From NCBI GenBank assembly GCA_002427975.1, contig DIZT01000332.1:4065-18905 (forward strand): 14,841 nucleotides of DNA. Reading direction: 5' to 3'. This DNA is from Micrococcaceae bacterium UBA6021. Its GTDB lineage: Bacteria > Actinomycetota > Actinomycetes > Actinomycetales > Micrococcaceae. The position numbers and the translations under genes are program-made. Below the pieces are notes generated by a model. That model worked only from the letters and a program-made list of their open reading frames with translations, was not told the origin of the DNA and did not search any database. Positions 6,020-14,149 of the stretch are shown one piece after another. Every line of letters starts with the position of its first letter. Position 1 is the stretch's first letter.

Positions 6020-8896
6020 GTGGCACTCACCCTCGCCCCGGCGCCTGGTGGGCGCCGGCAGGCGTTCCGCGTCGCCGTGCGGATGGCGCGGCGTGACATC
6101 CGCCGGCATAAGGGGCGGTCCCTGCTGATCATCCTGCTGATCATGCTCCCGGTGGCCGGCATGACCGGCGCGGCCACGCTTTACCAGAGCATGCAACGGA
6201 CCCCCGCCGAGCAGGTGCAATTCGAGCTCGGCAATACCCAGGCCAGGTTCCGGTCCATGCCTGCCCAAAACCCTCTGTTTGTCCAGAGCCCGGTGGATGA
6301 CCAACGCATTGCCAGCGCGGAATATGAACGGGACCCGCTGTTCAGCCCCGCTGACCCGCAGGACGTTTTGCCGCCCGGCTACGAGGTTCTGACCGAGACG
6401 GCATTGACGGTCACGGCCACATCCGGCGGGGCCGACGTCAATCTGATGACGAAGGCTGTGGATGCCATGAATCCGGCATTCGTCGGAAAATTCACTCTCC
6501 TGGAGGGGCGCGCGCCGTCCGGACCCGACGAGGTACTGGTGTCCCGCGGGCTTTTGGAGCGCTTCAACCTGCGGCTGGGGGACAAACTGACGACGTCGGC
6601 CGGAACCTTTGCCGCGGTGGGCAGGTTGCGTGATGCAGCTTTCTCTGACGGAAACGTCATCCTGTTCCTGAAACCGGGGCAGGGCAGCCTTGCCCCGGCT
6701 GCCGGGACCGCAGCCCAAGCTGCCAGCCCGCCAGACGATCGGACGCTTTACTACCTTGCCGGCGGCGCCCCCGTGGCGTGGCCGCAGATCGTGGAGCTGA
6801 ACAGGCGCGGCGTTGCGGTGCTCTCCCGCAGCGTGGTGCTGGACCCGCCGCCAGCCCAAAATCCTGACCCTTTCAGCAGCCGGAATGATTGGCCGACGTA
6901 CCTGACCGGCGGACTGGTGGGATCACTGGCCCTGCTGGAGGTGGGTTTGCTGGCGGGGGCCGCGTTCGCCGTCGGCGCCAAGGGGCAGGTCCGCGAACTG
7001 GCGTTGCTGGCAGCCTCCGGAGCCGAAGCACCAACCATCCGGTCGGTTGTGACGGCCGCCGGGTTATGGCTGGGCGCCGTGGCGGTCCTCGGCGGTGCGG
7101 CGCTGGGGCTGGCCGGAGCTGCCGGAGTGGTGTTCTGGGTGCGGCCGCAGGGCTCCGTGCGGCTGGCCGGGTTCCACCCTGACACGCTGCTCACGGGCAC
7201 CGCGATGCTGATGGGTCTGCTTGCCTGCGCGCTCGCGGCGCTGGTTCCGGCGCGACAGGTGGCCCGCCAGGCGGCCTTGGGTGCGCTCAAATCCGGACGG
7301 GCCCCGGCGGTGGCCGGAAAATGGCCGGCCCGGATCGGCGGTGGGCTCCTGGTTCTCGCGGCATTGATGCTCGGTGGGGGAGGCTTCCTTGGCTTGGTGG
7401 GGGACGACCTCGATGAGCTCATGGCCAGAGTTCCGCTGGTTGCCGCGCTTTTGACCGGCGGCGCGGTGCTGACGGTGGTGGCGTTGGTACTGCTGACCGG
7501 AGGGTTCGTGTCAGTGCTGACCAGGCGGACTGGCTGGATGCCGCTTCCTCTACGAATGGCGGCGCGCGACTCTGCCCGGAACCGCACCCGCACCGTCCCG
7601 GCGGTGGCGGCGGTACTGGCCGCAGCCACTCTCGCCAGCGTTGCCATGGTGCTGGCAGCGAGCCAACTGGAGGACGCCAAGAGAACCCACTATTGGTCAG
7701 CGCACCAGTTCCAGGCCGTGCTGCCGCTGGCGATGGCTGGGCCGCCCGTGGCTGAAGACGCCCAAAGCCGGTTTGTCCCGGCTTCGCGGGTGGTGGACCA
7801 GGCTGCTCTGTCCGCGGTGGTGCGCCAGTCACTGGAAACAGTCGAATGGACACAGCCGCTGGCGGCCGTCGCAGCCCCACGGTGCAACATGAGGGCAACG
7901 GCCACCGGCGCGTTTATCTCCGGCGATGACTCCACCGGCTGCCTGCAGTACGGCCTTGGTATTCCGGCCGGCAACGAATGCCCGGCCACGCCGAAGGGAC
8001 GGATCAAGGATGCCTCGGACTGGCGCTGCATGGGATCGATGTTCCCCGCGGGAATTTCCGGGCAGCTCCCGCAGCTGATTGTGGGCGGCACCGACGAACT
8101 CCGGGCTGTGCTCGGCCGGGAACCTGGAGAGGAAAGCCTCGACGTGCTGGCCAACGGGGGGATCGCGGTCAGCAACCCCGTGTACGTCCAGGACGGGCTC
8201 GCAACGCTGGAGGCCACCGACGTGCGCAAGCCCAAGCCCGCCGTCGGCCACGCGTTTCAAGGCTATGAAGTAGTCAGCGGCACCCGGTTGCCGGCCGTTA
8301 TCGAGGCGCCGGTAGCGCCGGTGCCCTATTACGGCGTTATTTCCACTCAGACTGCCGCCAGGCTTGGGCTCACCGCGGAACCGGCAGCGCTTGTGGTGCA
8401 GCTGAGCGGGCTTCCGGGGAATGCCGAGCAGGACACAGTCTCAGCGGCGCTCTCAACGTTCTATGGAGTGCCGGGCATGTCCCTTAACGTGGAGCACGGG
8501 ATCGGCGCCGAAGGTTCCGCCCTCCTGTGGGTCATCGTTGGCCTCAGCGCCCTCATCACCCTGAGCGCAGCCGGCATTACCACTGGACTGGCTCTCGCCG
8601 ATGCCCGGAACGACCACATGACCCTGGCCGCGGTAGGGGCGGCGCCGGGACTGCGTAAATCGCTGGCGGGGGCGCAGTCGCTGATGACGGCGGGTCTGGG
8701 CACGCTGTTGGGCCTATTGGCCGGGGTTGTCCCGGCGGCCTTGACCGTTGCGGCCACGCGGATGTACGCCGGAGCCACCATTCCCTGGCTACAGCTGCTC
8801 GCCCTCCTGATCGCGGTGCCTTTCACGGGCGCCGCGCTGGCGTGGATGTTCACAAAGGCAAGGCTTCCAATGTCCCGGCGTGGAGCCGGGGGCTGA
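6020..8896 (+). CDS. FtsX/MacB-type ABC transporter permease with two large extracytoplasmic domains
   Basis: With GTG at 6020, one base after the ATPase stop, the protein has 958 residues. An ATG at 5981 would add 13 residues inside the ATPase gene and is less likely. About ten membrane segments are seen, near 34-54, 295-320, 342-373, 390-410, 439-461, 471-500, 525-548, 833-855, 885-910 and 921-944. Two extracytoplasmic domains lie between them (about 55-294 and 549-832), the duplicated FtsX layout of long actinobacterial permeases. A conserved-type cytoplasmic junction, VPARQVARQAALGALKSGR, follows segment four. The second outer domain has four cysteines (C622, C641, C654, C670) within 49 residues, possibly two disulfides. 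It works with the ATPase just upstream. Export of lipids, peptides or drugs, or signalling, are all possible; the substrate cannot be assigned. Confidence 0.88.
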   Translation: MALTLAPAPGGRRQAFRVAVRMARRDIRRHKGRSLLIILLIMLPVAGMTGAATLYQSMQRTPAEQVQFELGNTQARFRSMPAQNPLFVQSPVDDQRIASAEYERDPLFSPADPQDVLPPGYEVLTETALTVTATSGGADVNLMTKAVDAMNPAFVGKFTLLEGRAPSGPDEVLVSRGLLERFNLRLGDKLTTSAGTFAAVGRLRDAAFSDGNVILFLKPGQGSLAPAAGTAAQAASPPDDRTLYYLAGGAPVAWPQIVELNRRGVAVLSRSVVLDPPPAQNPDPFSSRNDWPTYLTGGLVGSLALLEVGLLAGAAFAVGAKGQVRELALLAASGAEAPTIRSVVTAAGLWLGAVAVLGGAALGLAGAAGVVFWVRPQGSVRLAGFHPDTLLTGTAMLMGLLACALAALVPARQVARQAALGALKSGRAPAVAGKWPARIGGGLLVLAALMLGGGGFLGLVGDDLDELMARVPLVAALLTGGAVLTVVALVLLTGGFVSVLTRRTGWMPLPLRMAARDSARNRTRTVPAVAAVLAAATLASVAMVLAASQLEDAKRTHYWSAHQFQAVLPLAMAGPPVAEDAQSRFVPASRVVDQAALSAVVRQSLETVEWTQPLAAVAAPRCNMRATATGAFISGDDSTGCLQYGLGIPAGNECPATPKGRIKDASDWRCMGSMFPAGISGQLPQLIVGGTDELRAVLGREPGEESLDVLANGGIAVSNPVYVQDGLATLEATDVRKPKPAVGHAFQGYEVVSGTRLPAVIEAPVAPVPYYGVISTQTAARLGLTAEPAALVVQLSGLPGNAEQDTVSAALSTFYGVPGMSLNVEHGIGAEGSALLWVIVGLSALITLSAAGITTGLALADARNDHMTLAAVGAAPGLRKSLAGAQSLMTAGLGTLLGLLAGVVPAALTVAATRMYAGATIPWLQLLALLIAVPFTGAALAWMFTKARLPMSRRGAGG

Positions 8897-8998
8897 ATTA
8901 CGTCACACAGATGGGTCTTTTTGATCGGACGGGACAGGCCTACCGTGGGATTCAGGGCGCTGTCCGTCCAGGGCAGCCGACGTACGGAGGAACCTCTT

Positions 8999-9283
8999 AT
9001 GACAACACATGTTGCCGACTGCAGTGTTACCCGTTGCTCCTTTAATGACCACGAGGGCTGCACAGCCCACGCCATCACCGTGGGCGGGAGCCAGGACCAT
9101 GCCAGTTGCGCTACGTTCATTGACACTGGCTTGCACGGTGGGCTGCCCAAGGTCCTGGCAGACGTTGGAGCATGCCAGCGCGCCGAGTGCGTCCACAACG
9201 ACCACCTGATGTGCAACGCCCCGGAAGTCCACGTGGGCCCCGGTGCTGACAACGCCGACTGCCTCACTTACGCGCACGCTTAA
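8999..9283 (+). CDS. DUF1540 domain protein with two cysteine modules
   Basis: This 94-residue cytoplasmic-looking protein has no signal peptide or membrane segment. Eight cysteines fall in two modules with identical spacing, C-x4-C-x7-C-x15-C: C8, C13, C21, C37 and C59, C64, C72, C88. Each module carries NDH (16-18 and 67-69) and ends like the DUF1540 motif (C-A-T-F, C-L-T-Y). This matches the DUF1540 family, whose function is unknown; the cysteines suggest metal binding (zinc, iron or copper) or redox chemistry. The ATG at 8999 has GGAGG (8986-8990) at an 8-base spacing, better than any earlier start in frame. It stands alone, 102 bases after the permease gene, and ends before a strong terminator, so it is probably a single-gene unit. 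No convincing promoter was found in 8897-8998. Confidence 0.85.
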   Translation: MTTHVADCSVTRCSFNDHEGCTAHAITVGGSQDHASCATFIDTGLHGGLPKVLADVGACQRAECVHNDHLMCNAPEVHVGPGADNADCLTYAHA

Positions 9284-9310
9284 CCGCGGCCCCACCCGCG
9301 ACCGGCCTTG

Positions 9311-9346
9311 AAGGCCTCCGACTCGGATCCCTGGTCGGAGGCCTTT
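9311..9346 (+). terminator. Rho-independent terminator after the DUF1540 gene
   Basis: A perfect 12-bp stem, AAGGCCTCCGAC (9311-9322) with GTCGGAGGCCTT (9334-9345), has an 11-base loop and a short T run (TTT). It begins 28 bases after the stop codon and isolates the DUF1540 unit from cstA. Confidence 0.88.
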
Positions 9347-9481
9347 GTGCGCCCGGCGTCTCCCGCACGCCGTTCACTGCATTGACACGCGGCGCGGGCA
9401 CAATGCCGCGTCCTCGTTGGTGCGGCGTTGATAGGGTGCCTTGAAGCAACTTACTGAAGCACCAAATCTCAAGGAGGAGAC

Positions 9482-11785
9482 ATGGCCAGCAGGCCTGACG
9501 AACCGGCAGGTTCAGCGCACCGAGGAGGCCCTTTGGCCGCCAATCCGGAGCTCCCGCCAACGGCCGTGGACGAGGCCGTCCGCGAGGCTGAAGACAAGAA
9601 ATGGACCCCGGCCAAGATCGCCCTGTGGGCAGCCATCGCACTGCTCGGTGGCGTCGCCTGGTTCATGCTGGCGATCGTCCGGGGCGAGACCGTCAACGCG
9701 ATCTGGTTCGTCTTTGCCTCGGTCTGTACGTACCTGATCGGCTACCGCTTCTACTCCAAGGTGATCGAACGCCTCATCACCAAGCCGGACGACCGCCGGG
9801 CCACCCCGGCGGAATACAAAGCTGACGGCAAGGACTACGTCCGCACGGACCGCAACGTGCTGTTTGGCCACCACTTCGCCGCCATCGCCGGCGCAGGTCC
9901 CCTCGTCGGGCCGATCATCGCGGCCCAGATGGGATACCTCCCCGGCACTATCTGGATCATCATCGGCGTCGTTCTCGCAGGCGCAGTCCAGGACTACCTG
10001 GTGATGTTCTTCTCCATGCGCCGCGGCGGACGTTCCCTGGGCCAGATGGCCCGCGAAGAACTGGGCGTCATCGGCGGTACCGCAGCACTCGTGGCTACCT
10101 TGCTCATCATGGTGATCATTGTGGCGATCCTTGCGCTCGTCGTCGTCAATGCCCTGGGCGAAAGCCCTTGGGGTGTGTTCTCGGTAGGCATGACCATCCC
10201 GATTGCGCTGTTCATGGGCGTCTACCTTCGGTACATCCGGCCGGGCAAGATCATGGAAGTCTCCCTGATTGGTTTTGTGCTGCTGATGGCCGCGATCATC
10301 GGCGGCGGCCTGGTGTCGCAGACCGGGTGGGGCTCCGCATTCTTCACACTGGACAAGGTGACCATTGCCTGGGGCCTCATTGTCTACGGCTTCATCGCCG
10401 CCATCCTTCCGGTGTGGCTGCTCCTTGCTCCCCGCGATTACCTCTCCACGTTCATGAAGATCGGTGTGATCGTGATGCTCGCGCTGGCCATCATCGTGGT
10501 CCGTCCCGAGATCACAGTTCCGGCCTTCAGCGAGTTCGCCGGCCGCGACAACGGACCGGTCTTCCCCGGTGCCTTGTTCCCGTTCCTGTTTGTGACCATT
10601 GCCTGCGGGGCGCTTTCCGGCTTCCATGCCCTGATCTCCTCGGGGACTACGCCGAAACTGATCGAAAAGGAACGCCAGACCCGCTTCATCGGCTACGGCG
10701 GCATGCTCATGGAGTCGTTTGTGGCCATCATGGCGCTGGTTGCGGCCGTCTCCATTGACCGCGGGCTGTACTTCGCCATGAATGCGCCGGCCGCCCTGAC
10801 CGGCGGCACGGTCGAAACTGCTGCTGCCTGGGTCAACGGCCTGGGCTTGTCCGGGGTCAACATCAGCCCGGCCCTGCTCGCAGAGACGGCAGCCAATGTG
10901 GGCGAACACAGCATCGTGTCCCGGACCGGAGGTGCACCCACGCTTGCTGTTGGCCTGGCCCACATCATGCAGCAGTTCATCGGCGGCACGGCCATGATGG
11001 CGTTCTGGTACCACTTCGCCATCATGTTCGAGGCGCTGTTCATCCTCACCGCGGTGGACGCCGGCACCCGCGTGGCGCGCTTCATGTTGCAGGACTCCAT
11101 CGGCAACTTCGTTCCGAAGTTCAAGGAAGCCTCCTGGCGGCCGGGTGCCTGGCTGTGCACCGCCGTTATGGTGGCCGCCTGGGGCGCCGTGCTGATCATG
11201 GGCGTCACTGACCCACTGGGCGGCATCAACACGCTGTTCCCGCTCTTCGGCATCGCCAACCAACTGCTGGCCGCGATCGCACTGTCCGTGTGCCTGGCCA
11301 TCGTCGCCAAGCAGGGGACCTTCAAGTACCTGTGGATTGTTGCCGTGCCGCTGGCGTTCGCTGCGGTGGTGACCATCACGGCGAGCTACCAGAAGATCTT
11401 CTCGCCGACCCCCGCCGTCGGCTATTTCGCCAACAACGCCGCCTTCAGCAAGGCACTCGCGGACGGCAAGACAGAGTTCGGCACAGCGAAGAGCGTTGCT
11501 GCCATGGAAGCCGTGGTGCGCAACACCGCGATCCAGGGTTGGCTGTCCGTCATTTTTGTGGTGCTGAGCATCATCGTCATCGTTATGGCGTTGGTGGCCA
11601 CCATCAAGGCCTTCCGCAATCATTCCGCCGGGATGCCAAATGCTGACAACGAGGATGAGGCCCGGCCGTCGAAGGTCTTCGCGCCCGCCGGGCTGATTCC
11701 CACCGCCGCGGAACGCGAACTGCTGGCCGAATGGAACAAGCTGCCAGCTGAACTGCGGTTTGAAAGGGCGGGGCACCACCGATGA
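9482..11785 (+). CDS. cstA: Carbon starvation protein A (CstA/BtsT-family transporter)
   Basis: This 767-residue polytopic membrane protein is of the CstA family. Characterised members import peptides or pyruvate (E. coli CstA and BtsT) and respond to carbon limitation. A hydrophilic tail of about 40 residues precedes the first membrane segment (about 44-66); some 16-18 segments follow. Family signatures include FGHHFAAIAGAGPLVGP (128-144), GAVQDYLVMFFSMRRGGRS, SGFHALISSGTTPK and the late TAVDAGTRVARFMLQD. Length matches family members of about 700-770 residues. The ATG has an excellent AAGGAGGA (9471-9478). The stop overlaps the small YbdD/YjiX gene (ATGA), the arrangement seen in E. coli for cstA-ybdD and btsT-yjiX. 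A TTGACA at 9382-9387 lacks a well-spaced -10, and no CRP-type palindrome or BtsSR-like two-component gene is visible. Pyruvate versus peptide uptake is undecided. Confidence 0.95.
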   Translation: MASRPDEPAGSAHRGGPLAANPELPPTAVDEAVREAEDKKWTPAKIALWAAIALLGGVAWFMLAIVRGETVNAIWFVFASVCTYLIGYRFYSKVIERLITKPDDRRATPAEYKADGKDYVRTDRNVLFGHHFAAIAGAGPLVGPIIAAQMGYLPGTIWIIIGVVLAGAVQDYLVMFFSMRRGGRSLGQMAREELGVIGGTAALVATLLIMVIIVAILALVVVNALGESPWGVFSVGMTIPIALFMGVYLRYIRPGKIMEVSLIGFVLLMAAIIGGGLVSQTGWGSAFFTLDKVTIAWGLIVYGFIAAILPVWLLLAPRDYLSTFMKIGVIVMLALAIIVVRPEITVPAFSEFAGRDNGPVFPGALFPFLFVTIACGALSGFHALISSGTTPKLIEKERQTRFIGYGGMLMESFVAIMALVAAVSIDRGLYFAMNAPAALTGGTVETAAAWVNGLGLSGVNISPALLAETAANVGEHSIVSRTGGAPTLAVGLAHIMQQFIGGTAMMAFWYHFAIMFEALFILTAVDAGTRVARFMLQDSIGNFVPKFKEASWRPGAWLCTAVMVAAWGAVLIMGVTDPLGGINTLFPLFGIANQLLAAIALSVCLAIVAKQGTFKYLWIVAVPLAFAAVVTITASYQKIFSPTPAVGYFANNAAFSKALADGKTEFGTAKSVAAMEAVVRNTAIQGWLSVIFVVLSIIVIVMALVATIKAFRNHSAGMPNADNEDEARPSKVFAPAGLIPTAAERELLAEWNKLPAELRFERAGHHR

Positions 11786-11985
11786 GCTCCGGTCTGGCCG
11801 CGGTCGCAACAGGGTTCCGGGGTTTCGCCCGGTACCTCGGCGGCGTGCTCGGTGCTGATGCGTACGCCAAGTATCTGGAGCACCACCAAGCCGCCGGACA
11901 CGGCGAGCCGCCCCTGACCGAGCGCGAGTTCTGGCGGGACCGGACGGACCGCCAGGACTCCAACCCGCAGGGCCGGTGCTGTTGA
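11782..11985 (+). CDS. YbdD/YjiX family small protein, CstA partner
   Basis: This 67-residue soluble protein is of the YbdD/YjiX family. Family features are the early FARYLGGVLGADAYAKYLEH stretch and the late EREFWRDRTDRQ block; E. coli homologues are of similar size (about 65 residues). It overlaps cstA by 4 bases (ATGA) and has no strong ribosome binding site of its own, so it is translated by coupling. In E. coli such a protein is needed for, or assists, uptake by its CstA/BtsT partner, which is the likely role here. It ends with two adjacent cysteines (RCC), a possible local peculiarity. Confidence 0.92.
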   Translation: MSSGLAAVATGFRGFARYLGGVLGADAYAKYLEHHQAAGHGEPPLTEREFWRDRTDRQDSNPQGRCC

Positions 11986-11993
11986 CTTTGCCG

Positions 11994-12021
11994 GCCGGCC
12001 AGCTTCCATCGGCTGGCTGGC
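11994..12021 (+). terminator. Possible hairpin terminator after the cstA operon
   Basis: GCCGGCCAGC (11994-12003) pairs with GCTGGCTGGC (12012-12021), a 10-bp stem with one G-T wobble and an 8-base loop, starting 8 bases after the YbdD/YjiX stop. No T-run follows, so termination is uncertain. The hairpin ends 46 bases before bpa. Confidence 0.45.
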
Positions 12022-12067
12022 TTCATCGACTGGACGGTGCGTCCTCGGCTCGTGAGAGTATGAACGC

Positions 12068-12724
12068 ATGAGCGATCCGACAGACACTCAGCCTGATGGC
12101 GTCCCCGTTGAGGGCAAGACCCTGGATAACGGGGGACCGGCTGGTCCGGCTGGTCCCAGCGCGGCCGGAGCCGGCCCTGCGCCTGCCGGCCCGGCAGCCG
12201 GGAGCAAGGCCAAGGGCAGCAACCTCCAGGACCTCGTGGACGAGCCAGCGAAAGTCATGCGCATCGGCACCATGATCCGGCAGCTCCTGGCAGAGGTGAA
12301 GTCAGCTCCGCTGGACGACGCCGCGCGCGAACGCCTGGCAGAGATCCACGAGCGATCCATCAAGGAACTGGAGGACGGGCTGGCCCCGGAGCTCGTTGAA
12401 GAGCTGGAACGGATCAGCCTGCCCTTCCCGGATAACGCCACGCCGTCGGACGCCGAGCTTCGGATCGCCCAGGCGCAGCTGGTGGGATGGCTGGAAGGGC
12501 TCTTCCACGGCATCCAGACGGCCATCGCCGCCCAGCATGCCGCCCGTGATCAGGCCGCGGCGCAGCTGCAGCTGAGGCAGCTTCCGCCGGGCACGGTGAT
12601 CGCGCCTGGCGTGGTCATCGGGGAGAACGGCGAGCCGCAGAGGGCCACCGCCGGCCAGCATTTCGGTCCGGTGCCCTCCGGCCGGCCGGAAGACCCGGAC
12701 CACAGCCCCGGCCAGTACCTTTAG
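12068..12724 (+). CDS. bpa: Bacterial proteasome activator Bpa (DUF2587)
   Basis: This 218-residue protein matches Bpa (BpaB; Rv3780 in M. tuberculosis), an ATP-independent ring activator that docks on the 20S proteasome and opens its gate for unfolded or specific substrates such as the HspR repressor. Residues 1-50 are low-complexity Gly/Ala/Pro, typically disordered. The helical core runs about 53-170 and includes DEPAKVMRIGTMIRQLLAEV (58-77) and the LPFPDNATPSDAELR stretch (118-132). GTVIAPGVVIGENGEP follows at 175-190. The last four residues, GQYL, are the known proteasome-docking tail. The start has only a weak upstream purine run (GAGAG, 12054-12058); a -10-like GAGTAT (12056-12061) ends 6 bases before the ATG, so a leaderless transcript is possible. 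The core proteasome, Mpa/ARC and Pup genes are not in this window. Confidence 0.95.
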   Translation: MSDPTDTQPDGVPVEGKTLDNGGPAGPAGPSAAGAGPAPAGPAAGSKAKGSNLQDLVDEPAKVMRIGTMIRQLLAEVKSAPLDDAARERLAEIHERSIKELEDGLAPELVEELERISLPFPDNATPSDAELRIAQAQLVGWLEGLFHGIQTAIAAQHAARDQAAAQLQLRQLPPGTVIAPGVVIGENGEPQRATAGQHFGPVPSGRPEDPDHSPGQYL

Positions 12725-12732
12725 GTTCCTGC

Positions 12733-13209
12733 GTGGGATTCTTTACTGCCGCCTGCCAAGGGCGCAAGGACGATACTGAGCTCGGCAAGGGCCTCTGGCG
12801 TCGTGCCCATGACCGTTTCCACCGTGGCCTGGACCGCTATCACCAGGTCGTCGAAGGTGTCGAAGACGAGCAGCTTTATGCCGAACTGGTTGAAGTTGCC
12901 AATGAGCTGGCGGGGCTCCTGGAACGCGTCCGCGTGGTCTGCGTGGAAGCCCAGCGACGCTCGCCCAGCGACGGGCTGGACATTCCTGGGGCCTTGGCCG
13001 GTGTCCACCGTTCGTTGTCGAAGGCCGGCAACTCGCTGGCCACCACGGCTGAGGCCGCTGCCATGTTGCGCCTCGCCGTCGGGCCTGTTCCTGTTGGGGC
13101 AGCTTCAGTGCGCCGCCGTGCGGAATCTGTGTTTGAGCAGGTAGCTGACGCTGAACGCCGGCTCGACGAGGAGGGTGCCGATGGGCAGCCCGGGGGTATT
13201 CCAAGTTAA
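12733..13209 (+). CDS. Helical protein of unknown function downstream of bpa
   Basis: I do not recognise this 158-residue protein beyond a resemblance to uncharacterised actinobacterial proteins. It starts at GTG, 8 bases after the bpa stop; the only Shine-Dalgarno-like bases (AGG, 12723-12725) overlap that stop, so translation is probably coupled. It is soluble, with no signal peptide or membrane segment, and appears almost wholly alpha-helical. Helices are predicted about 18-40 (GLWRRAHDRFHRGLDRYHQV), 46-76, 88-112 and 122-146. It is rich in Arg, Glu and Leu and ends in a Gly/Pro tail. Codon use fits its neighbours. Co-transcription with bpa suggests, without proving, a link to the proteasome activator. 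The next gene lies 63 bases on, with no clear terminator between. Confidence 0.75.
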   Translation: MGFFTAACQGRKDDTELGKGLWRRAHDRFHRGLDRYHQVVEGVEDEQLYAELVEVANELAGLLERVRVVCVEAQRRSPSDGLDIPGALAGVHRSLSKAGNSLATTAEAAAMLRLAVGPVPVGAASVRRRAESVFEQVADAERRLDEEGADGQPGGIPS

Positions 13210-13272
13210 GCGCCTGGCTTAGCGGTCGCCCAAGGCCGTCCGACCGGGCCGATCCTTTGGCACGATGGGTGG

Positions 13273-14118
13273 ATGACTTCTACACCTACACTCACTTTCA
13301 ACGACGGAAACACCATCCCCCAGATCGGCTATGGTGTGTGGCAGGTTGAGGACGGCGTCGCCGAAATGGTGGTCCGCCAGGCCTTCGAAGCCGGTTTTCG
13401 GCACATCGATACCGCCAAGATCTATGGCAACGAAGCGGGCGTGGGACGGGCGATTGCCAGCTCGGCCATCAGGCCGGAGGAAATCTTCATCACCACCAAG
13501 CTGTGGAACGCCGATCAGGGCTACGAGGCCACGTTGGCCGCGTTCGAGGAATCCATGGACAGGCTGGGCCTGGAAACGCTGGATCTTTACCTGATCCACT
13601 GGATGCAGCCCAAGCAGGACAAGTATGCGGACACGTGGAAGGCGCTGATCGAACTGCAGAAGCGCGGCCGCGTCCGGTCCATTGGCGTCTCAAACTTCAC
13701 GGTCGAGGGGCTGCAGCGGCTCATCGACGAAACCGGAGTGGTGCCTGCCATCCACCAGATTGAACTTCACCCGTACTTCAGCCAGCGTGAACTGCGTGAA
13801 TTCGGAGCCGCGCAGGGAATCCTGACGCAGGCATGGTCCCCGCTGGGCCAGGGCGGTGAGCTTCTCGATGACGCCGTGATCGCTGCGATCGCTGCCAAGC
13901 ACCAGGCCACGTCGGCACAGGTGGTCATCGCCTGGCACCTCGCCATCGGCAACGTGGTCATCCCCAAGTCCGTGACGGAATCCCGTATTCGGGAAAACTT
14001 CGCGGCTCTTGACGTCGCCCTCGACGAGGACGACATTTCCGCCATCAACGGCCTGGACGGGACTGCCCGGGGCGAAGGCCGCATCGGCTCGGATCCGGCA
14101 GTTTCCGACTTCGCCTAA
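13273..14118 (+). CDS. Aldo/keto reductase (AKR5-like, 2,5-diketo-D-gluconate reductase type)
   Basis: This 281-residue NADPH-dependent reductase has an (alpha/beta)8 barrel. The catalytic tetrad is complete: D46 and Y51 (HIDTAKIYGNE), K76 (ITTKLWN) and H109 (LDLYLIHW). Other family marks are SIGVSNFTVEGL (136-147) and HPYFSQRELREF. The NADPH 2'-phosphate motif is IPKSVTESRIREN (230-242), with K232, S233 and R238. Length and pattern suit the prokaryotic AKR5 group, which includes 2,5-diketo-D-gluconate and methylglyoxal reductases; the substrate cannot be fixed. The start lacks a proper Shine-Dalgarno. A -10-like CACGAT (13261-13266) ends 6 bases before the ATG, as in leaderless genes, but no good -35 was found. 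It is convergent with the small minus-strand gene across a hairpin. Confidence 0.93.
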   Translation: MTSTPTLTFNDGNTIPQIGYGVWQVEDGVAEMVVRQAFEAGFRHIDTAKIYGNEAGVGRAIASSAIRPEEIFITTKLWNADQGYEATLAAFEESMDRLGLETLDLYLIHWMQPKQDKYADTWKALIELQKRGRVRSIGVSNFTVEGLQRLIDETGVVPAIHQIELHPYFSQRELREFGAAQGILTQAWSPLGQGGELLDDAVIAAIAAKHQATSAQVVIAWHLAIGNVVIPKSVTESRIRENFAALDVALDEDDISAINGLDGTARGEGRIGSDPAVSDFA

Positions 14119-14149
14119 GTCCCTGCGGGGCTAAATCCCTGTGGTGCCG

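Noticed and set aside
8874..8922. Terminator at the end of the permease gene (CCCGGC/GCCGGG hairpin and later T-run)
   Set aside because: The 6-bp hairpin is inside the coding region and the T-run (TCTTTTT) is over 20 bases beyond it, so they do not form one terminator.
9382..9404. Promoter for cstA from TTGACA (9382) and CACAAT (9399)
   Set aside because: The spacer would be only 11 bases, and no acceptable -10 lies 16-18 bases after the TTGACA.
9512..11809. 765-residue open frame on the minus strand spanning almost all of cstA
   Set aside because: Its product is rich in Asp, His, Gly and Arg with no domain pattern, the usual mirror of a GC-biased membrane-protein gene. The plus strand has clear CstA signatures, a strong ribosome site and a coupled partner.
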